From Parcubacteria group bacterium GW2011_GWA1_56_13 (GTDB lineage: Bacteria > Patescibacteriota > Minisyncoccia > Phycocordibacterales > Phycocordibacteraceae), in assembly GCA_001004905.1 (NCBI GenBank), contig LCRY01000002.1, forward strand, positions 69,747 to 107,404: 37,658 nt of DNA. Reading direction: 5' to 3'. Below the pieces are notes generated by a model that worked only from the letters and a program-made list of their open reading frames with translations, ran no database searches and was not told the origin of the DNA. The position numbers and the translations under genes were made by a program. Shown here piece after piece: positions 15,424-22,567 of this stretch (positions are counted from its first letter, which is position 1; every line of letters begins with the position of its first letter).

Positions 15424-16122
15424 ATGAATCTCGTCGTCCCGGCCGTGCTCCCCATCTCGTCCAAGGACTTTGAGGAAAAACTTTCCTTGCTCACGCGCAT
15501 CGCTTCGGTCAGCCGGGTGCAGATAGACGTCGTGGACGGTACCTTCGCGGCACCGGCGTCCTGGCCGTATACCGCTCCCGCGGAACTGCAGCGCCGGGTC
15601 AAACGCAATGCAATGCTGCCGGCGCTCGACCGGATCGAGTACGAGATCGACCTCATGTGCTTCGACGCCGAACATGCGGCGGCGCCGTGGCTTGCGCTCG
15701 GCGCCACACGTCTCACTTTCCATGCAAAAAGCGCGGTGGACGTGCCGCGCCTGCTCGCATCCGCGCGGAAACGCTATGGTTCTTTCGTTTCTTACGGCCT
15801 GGCGCTCGATATTACGGACAATATCGCGCTCGTCGAACCCTTTATCGGCGAACTATCCTACGTGCAGTTCATGGGCATCGCGCACATCGGAAGGCAAGGC
15901 GAGCCGTTCGACGAGCGCGTTTATGAGAAGGTGCGCACATTCCACCTATGGCATCCGGAGGTTGCGATACAGGTTGACGGCGGTATTTCCTTCAAGTCCG
16001 CGAAAAAGCTTGTCGCGCTCGATGTCACCAATCTCGTCATCGGCTCCGCCATTCTGCGCGCCAAGGATCCCGCCGCCGCCCTTGAGGCATTCGAGACGTT
16101 CACCACGCCGTATGGTGTGTGA
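15424..16122 (+). CDS. Ribulose-phosphate 3-epimerase-like TIM-barrel protein
   Basis: 232 residues with Rpe-like landmarks: IDVVDGTF (strand 2), EIDLMCFD (strand 3), LTFHAKS, and QVDGGIS (strand 7) followed by NLVIGSAI. The two catalytic Asp positions are present (D35, D185), but the positions of the two metal-binding His of standard Rpe appear as Gln33 and Asp76, so metal use or substrate may differ. Its place between rpiB and transketolase supports pentose-phosphate epimerase activity. Starts 3 bases after the rpiB stop. Family confident; precise reaction less so. Confidence 0.8.
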   Translation: MNLVVPAVLPISSKDFEEKLSLLTRIASVSRVQIDVVDGTFAAPASWPYTAPAELQRRVKRNAMLPALDRIEYEIDLMCFDAEHAAAPWLALGATRLTFHAKSAVDVPRLLASARKRYGSFVSYGLALDITDNIALVEPFIGELSYVQFMGIAHIGRQGEPFDERVYEKVRTFHLWHPEVAIQVDGGISFKSAKKLVALDVTNLVIGSAILRAKDPAAALEAFETFTTPYGV

Positions 16123-16150
16123 TGTTTGAAAAAGCGGCGGTTCCCCGTGC

Positions 16151-16161
16151 TACCCTATACG
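16151..16161 (+). promoter_or_regulatory. Possible -10 boxes (TACCCT/TATACG) before tktN
   Basis: These overlapping words end 7 and 2 bases before the ATG at 16164. They support a leaderless internal start and the choice of ATG 16164 over 16119. Confidence 0.35.
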
Positions 16162-16163
16162 AT

Positions 16164-17021
16164 ATGGCACTTACGGACGAACAAGTGCGCGCACTCGAAA
16201 AGCACGCGGAAGCTATCCGGGAGACGGTCATCCAGATGCTCGTCGCCGCGGAGAGCGGACACACGGCCGGCCCCTTGGGCATGGCGGATATCTTCACCGC
16301 TTTTTATTTTCATATACTCGCGCACGACCCGAAAAAGCCGGACTCCGAGGAGCGTGACCGCCTCATCCTGTCGAACGGCCACATTTGCCCGGTGCGATAC
16401 GCCGCGATGGCGCATGCCGGCTACTTCCCCGTCGAAGAATGCCTCACGCTCAGGAAATTCGGCAGCCGGCTGCAGGGACACCCCGAGCGCCTGCGCCTTC
16501 CCGGCCTCGAAACGACCTCGGGACCTCTCGGAGAGGGCCTCTCGCAGGCCTCCGGCATCGCGTATGCCTTCCGCATGGACGGAAAAAAACAGCACGTCTA
16601 CTGCCTCATGAGCGATGGCGAACAGGAAGAGGGGAATGTTTGGGAAGCGGCCATGTTCGCGGGGAAATACAAGCTTTCGAACCTGACGGCGGTCATGGAC
16701 CGCAACAATATCCAGATAGATGGCATGACCGAAGACGTCATGCCGCTCGAGCCCGTCGCGGAAAAGTACCGCGCGTTCAATTGGCATGTTCTTGAAGTGG
16801 ATGGGCACAATATCGCCGCATTCATAGCGGCGGTGGAAGAGGCGAAGGCCATCTACGAAAAGCCGACCCTGGTCATCGCGCATACGATTCCCGGCAAGGG
16901 CGTATCCGAAATAGAATCCGACTACCGCTGGCACGGCAAGCCGCCGTCGAAAGAGGAAGCAAAACGATTTTTGAAGGACATCCGCACGATGAGCGGCAAG
17001 GTCCCGCACGAATATGCTTAA
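16164..17021 (+). CDS. Transketolase, N-terminal (TPP-binding) subunit
   Basis: 285 residues from ATG 16164; the track start at 16119 overlaps the preceding gene and adds non-family residues. SGHTAGPLG is the conserved N-terminal block, and SDGEQEEGNVWEA through DRNN is the thiamine-diphosphate/metal motif, with Ser in place of the first Gly of GDG. IPGKGVSEIE and WHGKPPS end the domain. With the next gene it forms a split transketolase that moves two-carbon units between ketose and aldose phosphates. It overlaps the partner gene by 8 bases, so translation is probably coupled. Confidence 0.92.
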   Translation: MALTDEQVRALEKHAEAIRETVIQMLVAAESGHTAGPLGMADIFTAFYFHILAHDPKKPDSEERDRLILSNGHICPVRYAAMAHAGYFPVEECLTLRKFGSRLQGHPERLRLPGLETTSGPLGEGLSQASGIAYAFRMDGKKQHVYCLMSDGEQEEGNVWEAAMFAGKYKLSNLTAVMDRNNIQIDGMTEDVMPLEPVAEKYRAFNWHVLEVDGHNIAAFIAAVEEAKAIYEKPTLVIAHTIPGKGVSEIESDYRWHGKPPSKEEAKRFLKDIRTMSGKVPHEYA

Positions 17022-18003
17022 TCCGGACGCGCACCTCCACGAGAAGCTGTTCACGGACGAGCTTCCGAAGGCGGCGACGCGCGACGGATTCGGCAAGGGA
17101 GCCGTCGAGGCGGGGACGGCGGACGCGCGCGTCGTCGTCTTATGTGCCGACCTCAAAGAATCCACGCGCGCGGAAGAATTCGAGAAGGCATTTCCCGAGC
17201 GCTTCGTCGAACTGGGCGTTGCGGAGCAGAATATGGCGGCGGTCGCCGCCGGCATGGCGCTCGCGGGGAAAATCCCGTTCATCGCGAGCTACGCGGTATT
17301 CAGTCCGGGGCGCAATTACGAGCAGATCCGCACGACCATCGCGCTGAACGAAGTGCCGGTCAAGATATGCGGCATGCATGCGGGCGTTTCTGTCGGGCCG
17401 GACGGCGCCACCCACCAGATGCTGGAGGATATCGGCATGATGCGGATGCTTCCGGGAATGACGGTCATCGCGCCCGGGGATGCGGAAGAAGCGAGAAAGG
17501 CGGTCGTAGCGGCGGCCCGTCTGGAAAAGCCCGTATATCTGCGTTTCGGGCGTTCGGCGACGTCAGCATTCACGACGGAGGAAACGCCGTTTGCGGTCGG
17601 CAAAGCGCTCGCGCTCTGGAACTCCGATGCCCCGAAAGCGGCACTACTCTCAACCGGTTCGTTGAGCTATGAGGCCCTGCTCGCGGTGCACGCGCTTGAG
17701 AAAGAAGGAGTGGAGACCCTCGTTCTTCATGTACCGACGATAAAACCGCTCGATACAGAGGCGATATTGGACGCGGCACAACGGGCGGGCCGCGTCATTA
17801 CGGTCGAAGAGCATCAGGCCATGGGCGGTTTCGGGAGCGCTGTGGCGGAATTCCTCGCGGAACACCACCCGGTGCCCGTCCGCCGGCTCGGCATCAGGGA
17901 CCAGTTCGGCCAATCAGGTGCTCCGGAGCAGCTTTTGGAACACTATGGGCTTGATGCGAGCGCCATCGTCAATGCCGTCAAGCATCTCATCGGTGGCCTA
18001 TGA
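17014..18003 (+). CDS. Transketolase, C-terminal (pyrimidine-binding) subunit
   Basis: 329 residues. RFVELGVAEQNMAAVAAGMA holds the conserved Glu that activates the thiamine ring, followed by the Pyr domain (HAGVSVGPDGATHQMLEDI) and the transketolase C domain (VEEHQAMGGFGSAVAE). Complements the N-terminal half just upstream; the ATG lies in ATGCTTAA, overlapping its stop. Split transketolases are common in Patescibacteria and archaea. Ends in TGA, showing that UGA is a stop here. Confidence 0.93.
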   Translation: MLNPDAHLHEKLFTDELPKAATRDGFGKGAVEAGTADARVVVLCADLKESTRAEEFEKAFPERFVELGVAEQNMAAVAAGMALAGKIPFIASYAVFSPGRNYEQIRTTIALNEVPVKICGMHAGVSVGPDGATHQMLEDIGMMRMLPGMTVIAPGDAEEARKAVVAAARLEKPVYLRFGRSATSAFTTEETPFAVGKALALWNSDAPKAALLSTGSLSYEALLAVHALEKEGVETLVLHVPTIKPLDTEAILDAAQRAGRVITVEEHQAMGGFGSAVAEFLAEHHPVPVRRLGIRDQFGQSGAPEQLLEHYGLDASAIVNAVKHLIGGL

Positions 18004-18058
18004 GTTTTAAATGCACAAGCTGCGAGGCAAGCCGGACGGACCGTTGCGGTAAACGCGT

Positions 18059-18223
18059 ATGAAAGAAAAAATAAACTCCTATTTCGCGGTACTGCTCATA
18101 ACCATCGCGGGCGCGGGCGCGGCGCTTCTCATCGTCCATGTCGCGTACGACAACGCGTTGGCGAACTTCGGCGGAAGGGAAGCGGCCTACGCGCCGCTTC
18201 AAGAATCGATCCTGGGGCAGTGA
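18059..18223 (+). CDS. Small membrane protein (54 aa)
   Basis: Not in the ORF track (below its length limit). MKEKINSYFA is followed by one hydrophobic helix (about residues 9-28) and a polar tail ending in Gln; TGA at 18221. It is on the same strand as and 55 bases after tktC, and ends exactly where the convergent kinase gene ends. Basic N terminus plus a single helix suggests a membrane peptide. No family recognised. Confidence 0.5.
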   Translation: MKEKINSYFAVLLITIAGAGAALLIVHVAYDNALANFGGREAAYAPLQESILGQ

Positions 18224-19101
18224 TCAGAACGACTCGACCCGGTACGCTGTCGGCGCTTCCGCGAGAAATTTCTCAAGCGCATCGCGGGTGAGAAGACCTT
18301 TTTGCGCGCCGACATGCTGAACGACCGACATGGCATTCACCGGTCCCCACGCGAGTGCCTCGGCAAGCGGCTTGCCGAGAGCAAGCGCGACGACGACGGT
18401 AGAAGTCATCGCGTCGCCGGCACCAGTACGGTTCTTCGGCGGCGTCGGGTCGGGGTACATCGGCACTTTGAGCATTTGCTCGCCGTCGAACGCGTACGCC
18501 CCGTTCGGGCCGTCGGTGAGGAGCGCTATCTTCGGGCCGAGCGCGCGCATGTCCCGCAAGAGTTCTTGTATGTCGCTTTCACCTGCCTTCGCAGGCAGGC
18601 CGACCCCGAGTATGCGCTCGGCCTCTTCTTTATTTACGGCGACGAGTTCGGCTGCGGCATAAAGCTCCGCCAATTTTTCTTTACCCATTTTTATCTGGAA
18701 CGTGCCGGGCTGGAATGCGAGTTTCGTTTCCGGGTGTTTACGAAGCCACTCCGCAAGTTCGGCATGGAATGCCTCCGTGTGCTCGGCGACGGAGGACAGG
18801 TACATCCATTTCGGCGGCGTGATATTTTCCGGAACGCGGTACGGGTACGCTTCATGTCGGACCAGGATGGTGCGCTCGGCGTCGTAGCAGAGCACGTAAT
18901 GATGATTGGTCGGGATGCCGTCATTAACGGCGACGTATTCCGTGTTGACGCCTTCTTTCGCGAAGGTGGCGAGGATTTCCTCGCCGAAGCGGTCCCTGCC
19001 GACATTTGAAATGAAACCGGCCGACAGACCGAGGCGGGCGGCGGCGACCGCCGCATTTGAAACTCGTCGACGACCGTGTCGCCGATGGCAATAAAGTCCA
19101 T
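18224..19101 (-). pseudogene. PfkB-family sugar/nucleoside kinase, interrupted near its N terminus
   Basis: Most of the protein is intact: SNAAVAAARLGLSAGFISNV, the central lid region, and the catalytic GAGDAM near the C terminus, the PfkB/ribokinase signature with its catalytic Asp. The true start is the minus-strand ATG at 19101, which reads MDFIAIGDTVVDEF, the usual family beginning. That frame then runs into the wrong frame at about 19060: strand 1 is joined directly to SNAAVAAARL with roughly 30-40 residues missing plus a frame change. The lost part normally includes substrate-binding residues, so this is a disrupted gene or an assembly deletion. The track start at 19117 is an artefact of the break. 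A TACACT box (minus, 19113-19108) ends 6 bases before the ATG. Confidence 0.75.
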
Positions 19102-19107
19102 GCGTAA

Positions 19108-19113
19108 AGTGTA
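19108..19113 (-). promoter_or_regulatory. -10 box (TACACT) of the pfkB-like gene
   Basis: Minus-strand TACACT, 6 bases before ATG 19101. This supports that start rather than 19117 and implies a leaderless mRNA. Confidence 0.45.
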
Positions 19114-19124
19114 ACATGGCGCAC

Positions 19125-19230
19125 CGCGCGGCAGTGCATTTTTTCGGTACGACCGTCGTTTCCTGCTGGAAACACGTCTCGCTCTCGGGCCGTCGCTCTG
19201 CGAGAGCCCGAAAAAATGCACTGCCGCGCG
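19125..19230 (+). repeat. Nested inverted repeat with perfect 23-bp outer stem
   Basis: Arms at 19125-19147 and 19208-19230 are exact reverse complements (outer end CGCGCGGCAGTG). The 60-base interior holds two further hairpins: GTTTCC-TGCT-GGAAAC, and GCTCTCG pairing with CGAGAGC. No coding sequence explains it. It lies immediately before the structured element at 19239-19336. Confidence 0.8.
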
Positions 19231-19238
19231 AGAGCGGA

Positions 19239-19336
19239 ACAGAGCGGATATTTTGCGAACGTGCGCAAGCGCGACGGCGCGAGCCAGAGCAAATTTTCAG
19301 CGGAAAATTATGCGGTTCGCAAAATATCCGCTCTGT
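19239..19336 (+). repeat. Structured ~98-nt element, copy A (before class I aldolase)
   Basis: Perfect 22-bp outer stem (19239-19260 with 19315-19336), an internal hairpin AATTTTC-AGCG-GAAAATT and a GC-rich inner segment (GTGCGCAAGCGCGACGGCGC). Copy B at 24134-24231 has a nearly identical interior, and its outer stem differs at five positions, all compensated on the other arm. Could be an untranslated RNA, a MITE-like element or a protein-binding DNA hairpin. Confidence 0.85.
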
Positions 19337-19346
19337 GAAGCCATGG

Positions 19347-19352
19347 TACTAT
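19347..19352 (+). promoter_or_regulatory. -10 box (TACTAT) of the aldolase gene
   Basis: Ends 6 bases before ATG 19359, and element copy A ends 10 bases upstream of the box. Confidence 0.45.
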
Positions 19353-19358
19353 TTTTAT

Positions 19359-20354
19359 ATGACCGATCTTGTCGCGGTAGCGCGCTCGCTTTTTGGAGAA
19401 GGCAAAGGGCTCTTGGCCGCCGATGAGAGCGTGCATACCGCGACGACGCGCCTCGCAAGCTTTGGCATCCCTGCGGGTGCGGAGATGCGCCGGCAGTTCC
19501 GCGAGCTCTTTATCGGCGCGGAGGGCATCGAACGATATCTCTCGGGCGTCATCCTCTTTCCCGAGTCGCTTACCGAAAAGGGAGATGACAAAAAGCCGTT
19601 CCCGAAATCGCTCGCCACGCGCGGCATCCTGCCGGGCGTGAAAGTTGACCTCGGCCTGGAGCCCATTGCCGCGAGCCCGCAGGAATTCATTACGAACGGG
19701 CTCATCGGCCTTCCGGAGCGTCTCGCGGAATACAAAAAGCAAGGGGCGGTGTTCAGCAAATGGCGCGCGGCGTTCCGTATTGACGGCGATACACTGCCGT
19801 CAGCCGAGGCGATGCATGAGAACGCGAAGCGCCTCGCGAGCTACGCGAAAGAGGCGCAGACGGCGGGTCTCGTGCCGATACTTGAGCCAGAAGTGCTCTA
19901 TGAGGGAACGCATAGTCGGCAAAGGTCTCGTGCGGCCATGGCGCAGGTATTCCAAATCCTTTTTTCGGTGCTCGACGAGCATGCGGTCGATTGCGCGGGT
20001 ATGGTTCTCAAGACCTCCATGGCGCTCTCGGGGAACGACAGCGGCAAGCGCGACACGCCGGAGGAAGTCGCGCTTGATACGCTGGGTTCGCTCTTGGAGC
20101 ACGTGCCGAGGCAGATCGCGGGGGTCATGTTCCTTTCCGGCGGACAAACCCCGGATCAAGCGACGGAAAATCTCGCCGCGATAAGCGGCAGGGCAAAGGA
20201 AATAGACGCTCCATGGCCACTCACGTTCTCGTACGCGCGCGCCTTGCAGGAAGAGGCACTCGCCCTCTGGAAAGGGAAAGAAGAGAACGTGTCCGCCGCC
20301 CGCGAAGCATTTCTTGCCCGCCTCGCCAAGGTGTCCGCGACCCTAAGCGCCTAG
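19359..20354 (+). CDS. Class I fructose-bisphosphate aldolase
   Basis: 331 residues from ATG 19359; the track's start at 19116 runs through the inverted repeats and is not credible. GKGLLAADES is the classical class I N-terminal block. KWR (K134), EPEVL and VLKTSMALSG (K218, the Schiff-base Lys) and FLSGGQ follow in the usual order. It cleaves fructose-1,6-bisphosphate to the two triose phosphates, feeding the GAPDH encoded 5 kb upstream. The ATG is 6 bases after a TACTAT box. Confidence 0.95.
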   Translation: MTDLVAVARSLFGEGKGLLAADESVHTATTRLASFGIPAGAEMRRQFRELFIGAEGIERYLSGVILFPESLTEKGDDKKPFPKSLATRGILPGVKVDLGLEPIAASPQEFITNGLIGLPERLAEYKKQGAVFSKWRAAFRIDGDTLPSAEAMHENAKRLASYAKEAQTAGLVPILEPEVLYEGTHSRQRSRAAMAQVFQILFSVLDEHAVDCAGMVLKTSMALSGNDSGKRDTPEEVALDTLGSLLEHVPRQIAGVMFLSGGQTPDQATENLAAISGRAKEIDAPWPLTFSYARALQEEALALWKGKEENVSAAREAFLARLAKVSATLSA

Positions 20355-20384
20355 GGAAGAATTGCGTTTTATGCCGGGTTCCGC

Positions 20385-20390
20385 TATATT
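20385..20390 (+). promoter_or_regulatory. -10 box (TATATT) of rplY
   Basis: Ends 8 bases before ATG 20399. Confidence 0.45.
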
Positions 20391-20398
20391 CAGGTCCT

Positions 20399-21014
20399 AT
20401 GCTTACACTCGCGGTTGAAAAGCGTCCGGAAAGCGCAAAGGCGCCGGCGTTGCGCCGCGCCGGGATAGTCCCCGGCGTTGTGTATGGCGCGCATTATGCG
20501 GCGATGCCGATATCAGTCCAAGCAAGCGCCTTTGAAAAAGTGCTCCGCGAGGCGGGAGAGGCGGCTATCGTTTCGCTGTCCGGGCTCGGCGCACGTTGAT
20601 TTCTACGCGGTAACCAAGGGGGAGAAAGTCGAGGTGGCCATCCCGCTCGTGTTCGTTGGAGAATCGTCGGCGGTAGAAGCAGGGGCGAACTTGGTAAAAG
20701 TGTTGTACGAGCTCGAGGTCGAGGCGGATCCGATGAATTTGCCGCCGCACATCGAGGTGGACGTCTCTGTGCTCGCCGCGCTCGGCGACCGCATCCAGGC
20801 CAAGGACCTGCCGCTCCCGAAGGGAGTCACCCTCATGTCCGAACCCGAGGACGTCGTGGCGCTCGTTCAGGAGGTCGTGGAAGAGAAAGTGGAGGAAGTC
20901 GCCGCACCAGCGGATATCGCTTCGATCGAGGTCGAGAAGAAAGGCAAAGAAGAAGCCGCCGCGGAAGGAGCCGCGGCCGCTCCTGCGCCCGAAGAAAAGC
21001 CAGCCAAAGCATAA
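20399..21014 (+). pseudogene. rplY: 50S ribosomal protein L25 (TL5/CTC type), internal deletion and frameshift
   Basis: N-terminal L25 sequence (LTLAVEKRPESAKAPALRRA, then GIVPGVVYG) runs from ATG 20399 to a premature TGA at 20597. The second frame resumes at about 20592 with HVDFYAVTKGEKVEVAIPLV and continues through the CTC domain to an Ala/Glu-rich tail. In intact homologues roughly 20 residues (the VLIHDVQ-type strand) lie between these blocks, so a piece is missing and the frame changed. L25 binds 5S rRNA. Either the strain carries a broken copy or the assembly lost bases. The 128- and 178-residue track ORFs are the two halves with spurious extensions. Confidence 0.85.
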
Positions 21015-21041
21015 GTGGCTGCCAGGCGGCGGCTACTTTTT
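21014..21041 (+). terminator. Rho-independent terminator after rplY
   Basis: AGTGGCTGCC and GGCGGCTACT pair over 10 bp (two G-U) around a 4-base loop, followed by TTTTT. It begins at the rplY stop codon. Confidence 0.65.
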
Positions 21042-21044
21042 GCC

Positions 21045-21087
21045 ATACCACCACGCCAATTTCAGGATGAAATGGGCGTGGTGGTAT
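21045..21087 (+). promoter_or_regulatory. 13-bp inverted repeat overlapping the promoter of the transglycosylase gene
   Basis: ATACCACCACGCC (21045-21057) and GGCGTGGTGGTAT (21075-21087) are exact complements; the right arm runs into the -10 box TATACT (21085-21090), which is 6 bases from ATG 21097. It could be an operator or a bidirectional hairpin. Confidence 0.5.
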
Positions 21088-21096
21088 ACTTTCGAC

Positions 21097-22458
21097 ATGG
21101 TTCGGAGGGCCTTCATAGCTTGTATGTTCCTTACTGCCGCCTTCGGCGGCGTTTTGGCCCTGTCGAGCGCCGCGGCGGCCCAAGATCTCACGCCAGCTGA
21201 ACGTGCTGCGCTTCAGGCCCAATACGACCAACTCCAAAAGGAAATCGAGGCGCAGCAGAAGATCATCAAGGAGACGCAAGCAAAGAAAAACACTTTGCAG
21301 GGCGACGTTACACTGCTGAATGCGCAGATCAAGGCGGCACAGTCGCAGATTGACGCGAAAAATATCGTCATCAAACAGCTCGCCGCGCAGATAGCGAAAA
21401 AGAGCGCGGTTATCGGACAGCTCTCGGACCGCATCGAGCGCGGGAAGGAATCTCTCGGTTCGATCCTGCGCCAGACGCAAATGCTGGATGATTACTCGGT
21501 CGTAAGCGTGGCCCTCGGCGCGCAGAACGTCTCCGAATTTTTCGGCGACCTCGACGCTTTCGTTTCTCTCAAGACCGACCTGCGTGATCTGTTCGCCGAC
21601 ATTCGCGCAGCGAAAGCGCAAACCGAGACCGAGAAAGCCGAATTGGCGCTGAGGCAGAACCAGACCGCGGATGCGAAATACGAAGTGGAAACGCAGCAGA
21701 AACAGATTGCAAGCAATAAAACACAGAAACAGCAGCTACTCGCCATAACCACGAACCAGGAGGCCCAATATCAGAAAGTGCTTGCGGAACGGCAGGCAAA
21801 GGCCGCCGCGATACGTGCCGCCCTGTTCCCCCTGCGCGATGCGAGCGCCATTTCATTCGGAACGGCTCTGCAGTATGCGCAACAAGCGCAACGACTGACC
21901 GGCGTCGACCCAGCGCTCGCGCTCGCCATCCTGACCCAGGAGTCGAACCTCGGCGCGAATGTCGGGCAGTGTTATCTCACGAACGACGCGACGGGCGCCG
22001 GCGTAGGGAAGAATTCGGGCACGCCGTTCGCAAAGGTCATGGCACCGATACGCGACGTGCCCCCGTTCCTTGCTCTGGCAAGCCGGCTCGGATTCGATCC
22101 GCACCGACAGGTCGTTTCGTGCCCGATATTGAGCGCCGGGGGATGGGGAGGCGCTATGGGACCAGCTCAATTCATCCCTTCTACATGGGCGCTGTACGCC
22201 GGCCGCGTCGCGAGCGCGAACGGAGTGCCGATCGCCAATCCCTGGGATCCGAAGGATGCCATCATAGCCATGTCATTCCTTCTTGCCGACAATGGCGCGA
22301 GCACAGGGGGCTTTACGGCGGAATTCACCGCGGCGGCCCGCTATTACGCCGGCTGGGGCGGCGCCGCGACCACGGCAGGCAAGACCTATGCGACTCAAGT
22401 CATGAACACCGTAAAAAACGTCATACGGCCGAACATCGATTTCCTTTCGAATACTTAG
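21097..22458 (+). CDS. Secreted coiled-coil protein with lytic transglycosylase domain
   Basis: 453 residues from ATG 21097; the track start at 21040 lies in the hairpin. A signal peptide (VRRAFIACMFLTAAFGG to AAAA-QDL) is followed by about 200 residues of heptad-rich coiled coil, resembling EnvC/PcsB-type activators of wall hydrolases. The C-terminal SLT/MltB-like domain includes LAILTQESNLG, with the presumed catalytic Glu, and AMGPAQFIPSTW. Likely cleaves peptidoglycan glycan strands during division or surface-structure assembly. The fusion replaces the peptidase or amidase usually linked to such a coiled coil. Confidence 0.85.
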   Translation: MVRRAFIACMFLTAAFGGVLALSSAAAAQDLTPAERAALQAQYDQLQKEIEAQQKIIKETQAKKNTLQGDVTLLNAQIKAAQSQIDAKNIVIKQLAAQIAKKSAVIGQLSDRIERGKESLGSILRQTQMLDDYSVVSVALGAQNVSEFFGDLDAFVSLKTDLRDLFADIRAAKAQTETEKAELALRQNQTADAKYEVETQQKQIASNKTQKQQLLAITTNQEAQYQKVLAERQAKAAAIRAALFPLRDASAISFGTALQYAQQAQRLTGVDPALALAILTQESNLGANVGQCYLTNDATGAGVGKNSGTPFAKVMAPIRDVPPFLALASRLGFDPHRQVVSCPILSAGGWGGAMGPAQFIPSTWALYAGRVASANGVPIANPWDPKDAIIAMSFLLADNGASTGGFTAEFTAAARYYAGWGGAATTAGKTYATQVMNTVKNVIRPNIDFLSNT

Positions 22459-22538
22459 TGTCGTTTGGTAAAAAGAAGCTCCTCACGTCGTTGTCCACTG
22501 TCGGCAGGATCCGGGAAATTCCCGCGGCGGCCGTACGG

Positions 22539-22544
22539 TACAAT
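22539..22544 (+). promoter_or_regulatory. -10 box (TACAAT)
   Basis: TACAAT, 23 bases before ATG 22568. Confidence 0.4.
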
Positions 22545-22567
22545 AAACGGCATCCTAACTAACCATT

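Noticed and set aside
15608-17672. Alternative-frame ORFs across the rpe and transketolase genes
   Set aside because: No family motifs; overlapped by genes with complete catalytic motifs in another frame.
19005-19292. Minus-strand ORFs in the two structured elements (both beginning MLWLAPSRLRT)
   Set aside because: They arise from the shared element sequence at 19239-19336 and 24134-24231; the frames diverge or end outside the element, and pairing of the arms explains the conservation better than protein coding.
19116-19358. 81-residue N-terminal extension of the aldolase
   Set aside because: It is translated from the inverted-repeat elements; the family N terminus and the -10 box both place the start at 19359.
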